From positions 1 through 64,000 of the forward strand of contig NZ_AUXS01000013.1 in NCBI RefSeq assembly GCF_001625565.1: a DNA stretch of 64,000 nt. Reading direction: 5' to 3'. A program made the translations under genes and the position numbers. This DNA comes from Pseudoalteromonas luteoviolacea NCIMB 1944. GTDB taxonomy: Bacteria; Pseudomonadota; Gammaproteobacteria; Enterobacterales; Alteromonadaceae. Shown in pieces: positions 9,373-16,776 of this stretch; within the stretch, counting starts at the first letter, position 1; every line of letters starts with the position of its first letter. The notes under the pieces are model-generated. The model saw only the letters and a list, made by a program, of their open reading frames with translations. It had not been told where the DNA came from and ran no database searches.

Positions 9373-10349
9373 TGCGAATGAAGTTTGGCTTAGTTTTTGG
9401 GGCTGTGCTTTTAAACATAACGGGGTGCAAAACACTTGATTCAGTGCAATCACTCGGAGGGTCTTCACCTTCTAATGAACAAGTACAAGCGGCATACAGT
9501 CGTGCTGAAACTGCTTATCAGGAAGCACAGCAGGCAATGTATTTGGCTAATACTGAGTCACTGATTGATTACGACCGTACACGAGTTCAACAAGCGCAAA
9601 AAGAATGGCAGGAACTTGAGAAAAACTTTGCTGATTTAAAAGCCAAGCCATTTGAAGCACTAGATAGTGCCTCGTTCTTTTCTTCTCAGACTGTCAGTGG
9701 TGAAATTATTGAACTCAGCCAAGAGGTATTGGCCCTAGTCGGTGGCGCACAGGCGGCAAAGAAATTGATCTTATCTGTCTTGGAGCCTGTTCGTTCTCAC
9801 TTTGCTGTTCTAGATAAATTTGCGGCGCAAGAGCATTTTCCTGCTCGATACCGCAAGTTAAGTGAGGCCCATAAAAAGTATCGTGCGATGTTAGTCGATG
9901 GCAAGCAACCAGAAGTTGAAGCCGAGCTTGCTGACTTTAATGTACAGTTGACAGCATTAGAAGTAAGTGCTGTTGAGCTTTATTACTTAGGTGAAATCTT
10001 GTCACAATTGCGTGCTATATCGGCATCAACAAAGGCTAAGATATTGCCAAGCGTTGCATTAGATGCGAGTAATACTAGTGAATATGCCAAGGTGTATATT
10101 CGCAATAATGTCCGTGATTATGAGCAAATTGAAGAAAAGGTTCGTCTAGCTAAATTGCAGCTATTAAGAGTGGAAAGTCTTTACCAAGAGCATATCTCGC
10201 GCAAAGAGGCACTGAAGAGTAATCAAGTTGAGGCGCAGCTCCTTGAGTTGGAAAGTCACTTATTGGCCTTAACGGAAAAAGTCGGTTTAGGCGATTTACG
10301 TCACCTGAGCTTTGCCGAGCAGCTTGCTGCAGTCAAAGAAAAGCTTTAA
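9372..10349 (+). CDS. Putative lipoprotein with long helical coiled coil
   Basis: The 325-residue product starts MRMKFGLVFGAVLLNITGCK, a lipoprotein signal with lipobox ITGC, so it should be lipid-anchored; there is no Asp after the Cys to hold it in the inner membrane, and it likely goes to the outer membrane. The rest is nearly all charged alpha-helix with coiled-coil character (QEAQQAM, QQAQKEWQELEKNF, LEVSAVELYYLGEILSQL). The start overlaps the stop of the preceding barrel gene by one base. The two probably work as a pair in the outer membrane. No function can be assigned. Confidence 0.7.
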   Translation: MRMKFGLVFGAVLLNITGCKTLDSVQSLGGSSPSNEQVQAAYSRAETAYQEAQQAMYLANTESLIDYDRTRVQQAQKEWQELEKNFADLKAKPFEALDSASFFSSQTVSGEIIELSQEVLALVGGAQAAKKLILSVLEPVRSHFAVLDKFAAQEHFPARYRKLSEAHKKYRAMLVDGKQPEVEAELADFNVQLTALEVSAVELYYLGEILSQLRAISASTKAKILPSVALDASNTSEYAKVYIRNNVRDYEQIEEKVRLAKLQLLRVESLYQEHISRKEALKSNQVEAQLLELESHLLALTEKVGLGDLRHLSFAEQLAAVKEKL

Positions 10350-10369
10350 TTCCCAGATTGTTTGCTAAG

Positions 10370-10409
10370 GCATGGTACTCAGTTCATTTTTGATGGTACG
10401 GTACCATGC
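10370..10409. repeat. Inverted repeat after the lipoprotein gene
   Basis: GCATGGTAC (10370-10378) and GTACCATGC (10401-10409) form a perfect 9-bp stem with a 22-base loop. No T-tract follows, so it is a weak terminator at best; it may mark the 3' end of the barrel/lipoprotein transcript. Confidence 0.45.
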
Positions 10410-10521
10410 TTGTGTAAATATTCATGCACTGAGAACGATTGATTAAGCAAAAATGCCCATCGCCTTACAAGGCAATAGTTGCCAAATTTGAAATTATTGG
10501 CATATTAATCTAACAATTGTT

Positions 10522-10623
10522 TGTAGATGGCATATTTATTCTTGTCTTTTGATAAAAACAAGTTATTCAAAATCAAAATTTCCATCTAAATAGATTAAGA
10601 TCTCTGCCAATTTTACATCTACA
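10522..10623 (+). promoter_or_regulatory. Mutually exclusive pairing segments in the leader of the dioxygenase gene
   Basis: One segment can pair with either of two others. TGTAGAT (10522-10528) matches ATCTACA (10617-10623), and overlapping TAGATGG (10524-10530) matches CCATCTA (10582-10588). The second option lies 14 bases before the start at 10637 and would include the ribosome-binding region. If transcribed, this could switch translation, but it is not a known riboswitch class that I recognise. Confidence 0.25.
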
Positions 10624-10636
10624 GGCAAGAGCAAGC

Positions 10637-11269
10637 ATGACAGCAGTAAACAACCAGAATTTGCTTCAACTTCGTTTTATTCAACAGTCGCATATTGACT
10701 CGGTCAAACCCTTTTTTTCCCGCTTGCCGGACAATCCTTACGCTGATGGTGCATTTCGCAAACGCCGTTATTCGGTGGTGAAGTTTGCCGCAGGTAATGT
10801 CTCAATACAGCCAACAAAAGCCTTTGTTCAAGATGACTCAATCAATCATTTCCAAGGCAACGTTGAGCGTGTTTATGAGAATTTGGAGTCGGATTTATTA
10901 CAAAGTGATGGGTTTAAACATCTATTGCAAGAATTTAAAGCGATGACAGGTGTTGCAGATGATGCCGATATTGAAGTACATCAATTTAGAATGTTGGCGA
11001 TTGAAAGTGATACGCCTCCTGCACCAGAAGGTGTACACCAAGATGGCTTTGATCACGTGTGTGTATGCGGTGTTTCGCATGAAAATATTGCTGGTGGTGA
11101 GTTATTGGTCTACGAACACAAAGAAGCTGAGCCATGTTTTAAAATGGAAATAAAAGACGGTTTGTTTGCACTTGTGAATGATCGTGAAGTCTGGCACAAC
11201 GCTACGCCAATGAATAAGCTAAATGCCGAAGAGGTTGGTTATTTAGATTGTTTCGTATTTACCGCATAA
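10637..11269 (+). CDS. 2-oxoglutarate/Fe(II) dioxygenase family protein (PF10014 type)
   Basis: A 210-residue protein with the metal triad of 2OG-Fe oxygenases: His and Asp in VHQDGFDH (about residues 134-138) and the distal His in REVWHNAT (about 184). The family includes bacterial hydroxylases of free L-amino acids such as the Bacillus isoleucine dioxygenase. It is 10 bp upstream of a cysteine-desulfurase-like gene, so both are probably made from one message. Substrate is unknown; hydroxylation of a free amino acid is the best family-based guess. Confidence 0.8.
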   Translation: MTAVNNQNLLQLRFIQQSHIDSVKPFFSRLPDNPYADGAFRKRRYSVVKFAAGNVSIQPTKAFVQDDSINHFQGNVERVYENLESDLLQSDGFKHLLQEFKAMTGVADDADIEVHQFRMLAIESDTPPAPEGVHQDGFDHVCVCGVSHENIAGGELLVYEHKEAEPCFKMEIKDGLFALVNDREVWHNATPMNKLNAEEVGYLDCFVFTA

Positions 11270-11279
11270 AGAGGTCTCT

Positions 11280-12515
11280 ATGAATCTAATGCCAATTCGC
11301 CGCCAATTTCCAGCGCTGATGCAAGAAGTATCTGGCGTCGCTCCAATATTTTTAGATGGCCCTGGTGGCTCTCAAGTACCTCAGTCGGTGCTGAGTGCAA
11401 TGTCAGCATACCTTGGTTATTTTAACTCAAACCTTGGTGGTGCTTTTTTCTCAAGTGATAAAACAGTTGAACTGATGGGTCGAGCTAGACACTCTGTCGC
11501 ACAGTTGCTTAATGCTCCAAGCAGCGATCAGATCGTATTTGGTGCGAATATGACAAGCTTGACGTTTAGCTTTAGCCGAGCGATATCAAGGCAGTGGCAA
11601 GCTGGTGATGAAGTGATAGTCACCAATGCCGATCATTATTCAAATGTATCATCTTGGCGTCAGGCTGCAGAAGACAAAGGTGCACAGGTACACGCTGTGC
11701 GCATCGATGAATCAGACTGCACACTTGACCTAGAGCATTATGCATCTTTATTGAATGCCAATACCAAGCTGGTTGCGGTGACCTATGCATCAAATACCAC
11801 AGGATCTATCAATGATATTAAGAAAATTGTTGAGATGGCCCATGAAGTGGGTGCTTTAGTATATGTGGATGCCGTGCATTTTGCACCACATGAGCTAATC
11901 GATGTGCAAGCTTTAGACTGCGACTTTTTAGCATGTTCTGCTTATAAATTCTTTGGCCCACATGTTGGTATCGTATACGGTAAGCGCGAGCATTTAGAAG
12001 GGTTCACACCTTACAAAGTAGAGCCTGCAAAAGATGTGATCCCAGGTCGTTGGGAAACTGGCACGCAAAGCTTTGAAGGGCTAGCGGGCGTAATAGCTGC
12101 GATTGAATATATTGCATCACTCAGTGAGTTACCTGACTCGAAGCCTTTAAGAGTAAGACTAGAGCAAGCATTTGCTAACTCCAAAGCACATGAAATGGCC
12201 CTGAGCCAACATTTCCTTACAAAACTAGCTGACTTTCCTCAGATCACCTTGTATGGGATCAATGACCTCTCTCGTTTAGGGCAGCGCACGCCAACGTTTG
12301 CATTGACGTTTGACGGAATTGAGCCACGTAAAGTATCAGAATTTCTTGGTCAGCATCATATCTGTGTTTGGGATGGTAATTTTTATGCTCAAGGTTTGTG
12401 TGAGCAACTTGGTGTGATGGACAAAGGCGGTGTAGTGCGTATTGGCTGTATGCATTACAACACCATTGAAGAATTAGACAGGTTGTTTGATTTGTTTAGT
12501 GAACTACTCAACTAA
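11280..12515 (+). CDS. Cysteine desulfurase-like PLP enzyme (VC1184 family, aminotransferase class V)
   Basis: The 411-residue protein is a fold-type I PLP enzyme. The cofactor lysine is in CSAYKFFGPHVG and the Asp that holds the pyridine nitrogen is in YVDAVHFAPHE. It resembles the VC1184 branch of class V aminotransferases rather than IscS or SufS; no Suf or Isc genes are near, and the usual SufS active-site cysteine context (RAGHHCA-like) is replaced by VRIGCMHYNT. Start at 11280 follows AGAGG. It is the second gene of a pair with the dioxygenase and is followed by a strong terminator. Substrate unknown; desulfurase, lyase or kynureninase-like activity are possible. Confidence 0.85.
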   Translation: MNLMPIRRQFPALMQEVSGVAPIFLDGPGGSQVPQSVLSAMSAYLGYFNSNLGGAFFSSDKTVELMGRARHSVAQLLNAPSSDQIVFGANMTSLTFSFSRAISRQWQAGDEVIVTNADHYSNVSSWRQAAEDKGAQVHAVRIDESDCTLDLEHYASLLNANTKLVAVTYASNTTGSINDIKKIVEMAHEVGALVYVDAVHFAPHELIDVQALDCDFLACSAYKFFGPHVGIVYGKREHLEGFTPYKVEPAKDVIPGRWETGTQSFEGLAGVIAAIEYIASLSELPDSKPLRVRLEQAFANSKAHEMALSQHFLTKLADFPQITLYGINDLSRLGQRTPTFALTFDGIEPRKVSEFLGQHHICVWDGNFYAQGLCEQLGVMDKGGVVRIGCMHYNTIEELDRLFDLFSELLN

Positions 12516-12516
12516 T

Positions 12517-12541
12517 AAAAGGGTGCCTCGCACCCTTTTTT
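12517..12541 (+). terminator. Rho-independent terminator of the dioxygenase/PLP-enzyme pair
   Basis: AAAAGGGTGC, a 3-base loop, then GCACCCTTTTTT, two bases after the stop codon. This separates the pair from the peptide gene at 12739. Confidence 0.92.
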
Positions 12542-12738
12542 GTTTCAGAATGGACCGGATTAGGTGCTTGGTTTTTAAATAGGTTAACTCTTTACTATCT
12601 CACACAATTATTACGGCTTGTAATGAAATAATATCCAGATTGAAATCGTTGCTTTTAAGCTTTGTTGGTGGTTATTTATTAATCAGGATGCAAGCGCGTC
12701 CTGTGTGAAAAATATCAACATATAAAAAGGAAATAACG

Positions 12739-12909
12739 ATGAAAATCGCACTTAATAAACGTTCGGTAAAACAGTTAACAAGTAACAATAAAAAGCTAAA
12801 TGCAGAGCAAACGCCGCAAGTGGCTGGTGGTATGTATGCAAGTTCGCCACATGTACCAGGCTGCATTTCTTACAATGGCTGGACATGTAATTCAATGTAC
12901 AATTGTTAG
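12739..12909 (+). CDS. RiPP-like precursor peptide with double-glycine leader
   Basis: A 56-residue reading frame with a very good ribosome site (AAGGA, 7 bases before ATG). The first 31 residues look like a leader: MKIALNKRSVKQL, a polar stretch, then TPQVAGG. The proposed core after GG is 25 residues, rich in Ser, Tyr, Gly and Asn with three Cys (GCIS, WTCN, YNC) and Cys as the last residue. Similar leaders (basic LNK start, TPQVxGG end) precede putative RiPPs of marine bacteria and lanthipeptide-like peptides of Bacteroidetes, as I recall. No modifying enzyme, protease or peptide exporter is adjacent. It sits alone between the terminator at 12517 and the convergent cNMP-binding gene. It could instead be a bacteriocin or an unmodified secreted peptide. 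Confidence 0.7.
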   Translation: MKIALNKRSVKQLTSNNKKLNAEQTPQVAGGMYASSPHVPGCISYNGWTCNSMYNC

Positions 12910-12919
12910 GCTGAAGGTG

Positions 12920-12946
12920 ACTACAGAACAGGGTATGTTCTGTAGT
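12920..12946. repeat. Perfect 11-bp inverted repeat after the peptide gene
   Basis: ACTACAGAACA and TGTTCTGTAGT surround a 5-base loop. It begins 10 bases after the peptide stop and 15 bases before the end of the convergent cNMP-binding gene. No T-tract follows on either strand, so it may be an mRNA-stabilising 3' hairpin or a weak two-way terminator. Confidence 0.6.
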
Positions 12947-12961
12947 TCAAAAACCGTTTAC

Positions 12962-13420
12962 TTACAGTTTCTCTTCGATAAAGTGATTGAGTTTGTGAAT
13001 ACGCTCACTCATCCCCGCAATAATTTTGTCTTTTATTTTTTCTCGTATGACGGCAGGTAACTTAGTTAGAGCTTCAGAGGTGATGGCCAATACAATGGTA
13101 TCTGAGATGGCTTGTGCGCTGGTACTTCGCTCGCGATTGGAGATAAATGCCCCTTCTCCGACGAACTCTCCCGGTCCGACGTGGCCTATATCAACGTGAT
13201 CTTTTTCGGCAAAAATACGTAATTCACCATTTAAAATAATATAAAGTCGGTTATCTTGCTCAAAACGTTTAAATGCGTAGCGATCTTTACTAATTAGATA
13301 TAAGTGACTGAATGATTCCAATAGCACTTGCCGCTCAGCCAGTGTGAACTCAGTAAAAAAATCCAAGCGATTAATAATTTCAAGTTGCTTTATGGTGGTG
13401 ATATTTTCTAACAGTTTCAT
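12962..13420 (-). CDS. Stand-alone cyclic nucleotide-binding domain protein
   Basis: The 152-residue product is a single Crp-type cNMP-binding domain: the jelly-roll core LYIILNGELRIF and the phosphate-binding cassette PGEFVGEGAFISNRERSTSA (about residues 86-105). It has no helix-turn-helix or other output domain; a helical tail (REKIKDKIIAGMSERIHKL) closes it. It starts 14 bp after the ntrC stop on the same strand, so it is likely the last gene of the ntrB-ntrC transcript. Whether it binds cAMP or cGMP, or only acts as a protein partner, cannot be told. A link between second messengers and nitrogen control is an inference. Confidence 0.85.
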   Translation of the reverse strand: MKLLENITTIKQLEIINRLDFFTEFTLAERQVLLESFSHLYLISKDRYAFKRFEQDNRLYIILNGELRIFAEKDHVDIGHVGPGEFVGEGAFISNRERSTSAQAISDTIVLAITSEALTKLPAVIREKIKDKIIAGMSERIHKLNHFIEEKL

Positions 13421-13434
13421 GCTCAGTCGACCTA

Positions 13435-14841
13435 CTAGTCATTTTCTAGCATATTGCGCTCTTTCAGCTTTCTGGTCAATGTATTACGTCCCCAGCCTAT
13501 CTTTAAGGCTGCATCTTGTTTATGGCCATGGCATGCAGCAAGTGCTGATTTAATGAGTCTTGTTTCAAGCTGTGCCTGTACTTGCGGCCAAATGTGATCT
13601 TCTCCTAGCTTTAGTTGTTGATCTAACCAAAGTTGAAATGCATCCAGCCAGTCTTGGTTTTGCTCAAGTGTCTCCGTGCCAGTTGGTTGCATCAGCTCTG
13701 GTGGCAAGTCTTGCGGGCCAACCATGTCACCGGGTGCCATAACGGTTAGCCAGCGACAGGTATTTTCTAGCTGTCTGACATTACCTGGCCAATGAAATGC
13801 GCACATTTGTGCCAGTGCTTTATCAGTGAGTACTTTACTAGGCACTTTAAGCTCTTTTGCACTTTTGGCGAGAAAATACTCTGCCAATTTTGCGATATCA
13901 ACGCTTCTTTCTCTCAGCGGAGGAATACGCAATCTAACGACATTAAGGCGATGAAATAAATCTTCACGAAATTGACCTTCACTGACAAGCTTTTCTAAAT
14001 CTTGGTGGGTCGCCGCGAGAATACGCACATCAACCTTAACGCTTTGATGACCACCTACGCGGTAAAACTCACCATCGGCCAATACTCGCAACAATCGCGT
14101 TTGCACATCTAATGGCATGTCACCTATTTCGTCTAAAAAGAGTGTGCCGCCATTTGCCTGTTCAAAGCGACCACGGCGGACACTGTCCGCACCGGTAAAT
14201 GCTCCTTTCTCATGGCCAAAGAGTTCTGACTCCACTAAGTCTTTGGGAATAGCAGCCATGTTGAGCGCAATAAATGTTTTGTCTTTACGGGGGCTATGAT
14301 TGTGCAATGCACCTGCTACCAGCTCTTTGCCGGTGCCAGATTCACCATTGATCAATACACTCATACTGGATGCAGACAATTTGCCTATGGCTCTAAACAC
14401 CTCCTGCATAGCGGGGGCTTCGCCAATGATGTCAGGGCGATCGGTCAGTGTCTCTTGTGGTTTAGTCTTGGCGTTTTGTTGTGCCGCTCGGTAAGCTCTG
14501 TCAGCCAGTGATGTTGCTTCATCTAAGTCGAATGGTTTTGCTAAATATTCAAACGCGCCTTTTTGGAATGCATTGACGGCGGAGTCCAAATCAGAATGGG
14601 CGGTCATAATGATCACTGGTAGTGAGGGGTACAGGCGGTTCACTTCTTCAAGCAACGCCATTCCATCGAGGCCAGGCATGCGCACGTCTGACATTAAGAC
14701 AGCAGGCTGACCATATTCGAGGGCCGTTAAGACGTCTTGGCCATTGGCAAAGCTCTCCGTTGCAAAGCCTGCTCTAGATAAAGCCTTTTCCAATACAAAT
14801 CGGATAGAAGCATCGTCATCAACTAACCACACACTTTTCAT
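13435..14841 (-). CDS. glnG: Nitrogen regulation response regulator NtrC (GlnG)
   Basis: This 468-residue sigma-54 activator has a receiver domain (phospho-Asp in [13 protein letters not shown], near residue 54), an AAA+ domain with Walker A GESGTGKE, the intact sigma-54 contact loop GAFTGA, Walker [10 protein letters not shown], and a C-terminal Fis-type helix-turn-helix ([17 protein letters not shown]). Phosphorylated by NtrB at low nitrogen, it switches on glnA and other sigma-54 promoters. The start overlaps the ntrB stop by one base. Its likely DNA sites in this window are at 18334-18370 and 15930-15946. Confidence 0.97.
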   Translation of the reverse strand: MKSVWLVDDDASIRFVLEKALSRAGFATESFANGQDVLTALEYGQPAVLMSDVRMPGLDGMALLEEVNRLYPSLPVIIMTAHSDLDSAVNAFQKGAFEYLAKPFDLDEATSLADRAYRAAQQNAKTKPQETLTDRPDIIGEAPAMQEVFRAIGKLSASSMSVLINGESGTGKELVAGALHNHSPRKDKTFIALNMAAIPKDLVESELFGHEKGAFTGADSVRRGRFEQANGGTLFLDEIGDMPLDVQTRLLRVLADGEFYRVGGHQSVKVDVRILAATHQDLEKLVSEGQFREDLFHRLNVVRLRIPPLRERSVDIAKLAEYFLAKSAKELKVPSKVLTDKALAQMCAFHWPGNVRQLENTCRWLTVMAPGDMVGPQDLPPELMQPTGTETLEQNQDWLDAFQLWLDQQLKLGEDHIWPQVQAQLETRLIKSALAACHGHKQDAALKIGWGRNTLTRKLKERNMLEND

Positions 14842-15917
14842 TATTTGCTCCCTAGCTCATTTTCAAAGGGTAAGTAGATACAAAACTCTGTATGTCCTGG
14901 CCAACTATCGCATTCGATAAAGCCGTTATGCTGCTCGACCAAGGTTTGCGCAATGGATAACCCAAGCCCTGATCCACCTTCTTTATTGGTAACCATGGGG
15001 TAAAAAAGCGTCGCTTTCAACGCTTCATCTATGCCAGGTCCGTTATCGGCAACTTTTATGAGCAACGCTTTTCTGAGGATTAATTTACCGCGCCTAACCC
15101 GGTGACAAATTCGGGTTGTGACACAGATCTCTCCTTTGCCTTGTAACGCTTGCTGTGCGTTTCTCACTATATTCAGTACCACTTGCTGAATTTTTGATTC
15201 GTCCACACAAATATCCGGAATACTGGGGTCGTAATCTTTGCGCAGCGTGAGTGCATGCTCGGTTTCCAATGCACTGAGCTTCAAAATTGATTCAAGCACT
15301 TTATGAATATTACACAGTGTACGCTTTGGTAGCTCATTTGGTCCCAGTAGCCTGTCAACCAACTCCCTTAACCGATCTGCCTGTGCGATAATCAACTGCG
15401 CGCACTCATCTCGCTCTTGTTGTTCAACTTCATACTGCAATAATTGCGCCGCTCCGCGTATACCACCGAGTGGGTTTTTAATCTCGTGCGCTAATCCACG
15501 GATCAGATTGCGAGCTGCCTGATATTGGTGGTCCTGATTAAATGCTTTGTCAAAGCGTAGTTCTTCATCAATTCGACGGCACTCCAATTGAATGAAATTA
15601 CGATTGTTAATATGTAATTTGCGAGCGAACAAATTGATAGTGCTGGCTCTATTGTCAATGAATACAACGTCTACTTTATGTTGTTGGCAATCAATACCAT
15701 CTTCAAGCACATAGCGCTTGAGCCGTTTTAGATCGATTAAATGGTGATGAAAGATGCTTTCAAAAGGCTGTTCGATGAGACGCTTTTGTCCTAGACCTAA
15801 TAATTCGCTGGCGCTGTTATTGGCATAGTGAATCTTGAAGTCTTCGTCGAGTAAAATGACTGACGTTGATAAGTTTTGCCACAGTTCAGGCAATATCGAT
15901 GAATTGAGGTGTTCCAT
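14841..15917 (-). CDS. glnL: Nitrogen regulation sensor kinase NtrB (GlnL)
   Basis: This 358-residue cytosolic kinase phosphorylates and dephosphorylates NtrC under PII control. It has a PAS domain (about residues 10-110), the phospho-acceptor HEIKNPLGGIRGAAQLL (about 130), and an ATPase domain with N-box and DNGPGID, GGSGLGLSIAQ motifs. I start it at the ATG at 15917 (MEHLNS) rather than the upstream ATG at 15947, because AAGG lies 9 bases before it and the upstream ten codons lie on top of a perfect NtrC-binding site. It overlaps ntrC by one base. Confidence 0.95.
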   Translation of the reverse strand: MEHLNSSILPELWQNLSTSVILLDEDFKIHYANNSASELLGLGQKRLIEQPFESIFHHHLIDLKRLKRYVLEDGIDCQQHKVDVVFIDNRASTINLFARKLHINNRNFIQLECRRIDEELRFDKAFNQDHQYQAARNLIRGLAHEIKNPLGGIRGAAQLLQYEVEQQERDECAQLIIAQADRLRELVDRLLGPNELPKRTLCNIHKVLESILKLSALETEHALTLRKDYDPSIPDICVDESKIQQVVLNIVRNAQQALQGKGEICVTTRICHRVRRGKLILRKALLIKVADNGPGIDEALKATLFYPMVTNKEGGSGLGLSIAQTLVEQHNGFIECDSWPGHTEFCIYLPFENELGSK

Positions 15918-15929
15918 TATGGGTCGCCT

Positions 15930-15946
15930 TGCACCAAGTTGGTGCA
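15930..15946 (-). promoter_or_regulatory. NtrC-binding site at the ntrB start
   Basis: A perfect dyad TGCACC-N5-GGTGCA, matching the NtrC consensus (TGCACY-N5-GGTGCA), 13 bases before the ntrB start codon. No sigma-54 promoter was seen next to it, so by analogy with the E. coli glnL promoter it probably lets NtrC repress its own ntrBC promoter. Confidence 0.8.
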
Positions 15947-16019
15947 TAGTAATTTAACACAAAAATGAACAGTGTGCTGTTGTTATTGGCTTGCTCACGC
16001 TGTGGTATCAATTTTGTGT

Positions 16020-16535
16020 TTATTGGTTTGCTCTGGCTTTGTGCAAATAAAAAATGGTTTCATCACTTTTAGTAACAACCTTACCTTTGGAGTTAAAAAC
16101 CATCAGCTGAATTGAATGCTCACCTCGAGGCACATTGCGCAAAGCAAAAGTGATCGTATGTTGTTTTGGCCCTGTTGGCTTGCCATCTAGATAAAGTTGC
16201 ACAGTAAAGTCTTTTGCAAATCTTGGGGTGATCTGTCCACTTACATACACGCTACCTGTGTTATCACGTAGCGTTTGTTTGTGATTCGGGGCGATAATGG
16301 TTGCTTTGTATTCAGTTGCGGTTTGTTGTGTTGAACTGTTTCCTAAAACTGAGGTGTCTGTTGCTGGCATCGTTAGGAAGTGCGTATTAATTTTGACTTC
16401 CGCAGCGCCTTTTCTCGGTGTGTCTGAATAGACCCAATTACCATTTTCATCTTTCCAGCGGTACACCTTTTTATCAGCATAGGCAGCATGGCTCGCTAGA
16501 CATAATATTATTACTAACCACAGTCGACTCACCAC
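16020..16535 (-). CDS. DUF4124-domain periplasmic protein
   Basis: The 171-residue product has a signal peptide ending AAYA-DKKV, then a DUF4124 domain (VYRWKDENGNWVYSDTP), and an Ig-like beta domain at the C-terminus (about 85-168). DUF4124 proteins are envelope proteins of unknown role, often found next to glnA-ntrBC in this bacterial group. It lies between glnA and ntrB on the same strand, after the glnA terminator and 102 bp before ntrB. A role in nitrogen sensing is not shown by the sequence. Confidence 0.85.
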   Translation of the reverse strand: MVSRLWLVIILCLASHAAYADKKVYRWKDENGNWVYSDTPRKGAAEVKINTHFLTMPATDTSVLGNSSTQQTATEYKATIIAPNHKQTLRDNTGSVYVSGQITPRFAKDFTVQLYLDGKPTGPKQHTITFALRNVPRGEHSIQLMVFNSKGKVVTKSDETIFYLHKARANQ

Positions 16536-16650
16536 AACCTCACCCTAAAAATTGAACAGTGTTAAAGCACATTATCATTGTCTCATTCTCAACATTGTGC
16601 AAGCGCTATTACTCACTGTTTAACTGTAGAGGTTTTACCGCGATTTTGCC

Positions 16651-16676
16651 ATAAAAAAGCCCGCTATTGCGGGCTT
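16651..16676 (-). terminator. Rho-independent terminator of glnA
   Basis: On the minus strand, AAGCCCGC-AATA-GCGGGCTT is followed by a T-run. It lies about 100 bp after the glnA stop and separates it from the DUF4124 and ntrBC genes. Confidence 0.9.
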
Positions 16677-16776
16677 GAGAACACATATGATTTAAGCGCG
16701 CATTTACACTATTAAATGCAACGAACATTGCGCATAGGTAACGAGCTACCTCTGTTCGCTGCGAGCATACTTTTCG

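Noticed and set aside
10370..10409. Inverted repeat as a rho-independent terminator
   Set aside because: The stem is sound, but there is no T-tract on either side and the loop is long.
14117..14511. Plus-strand reading frames within ntrC
   Set aside because: They are antisense to the AAA+ domain of ntrC and carry no domain or ribosome site.
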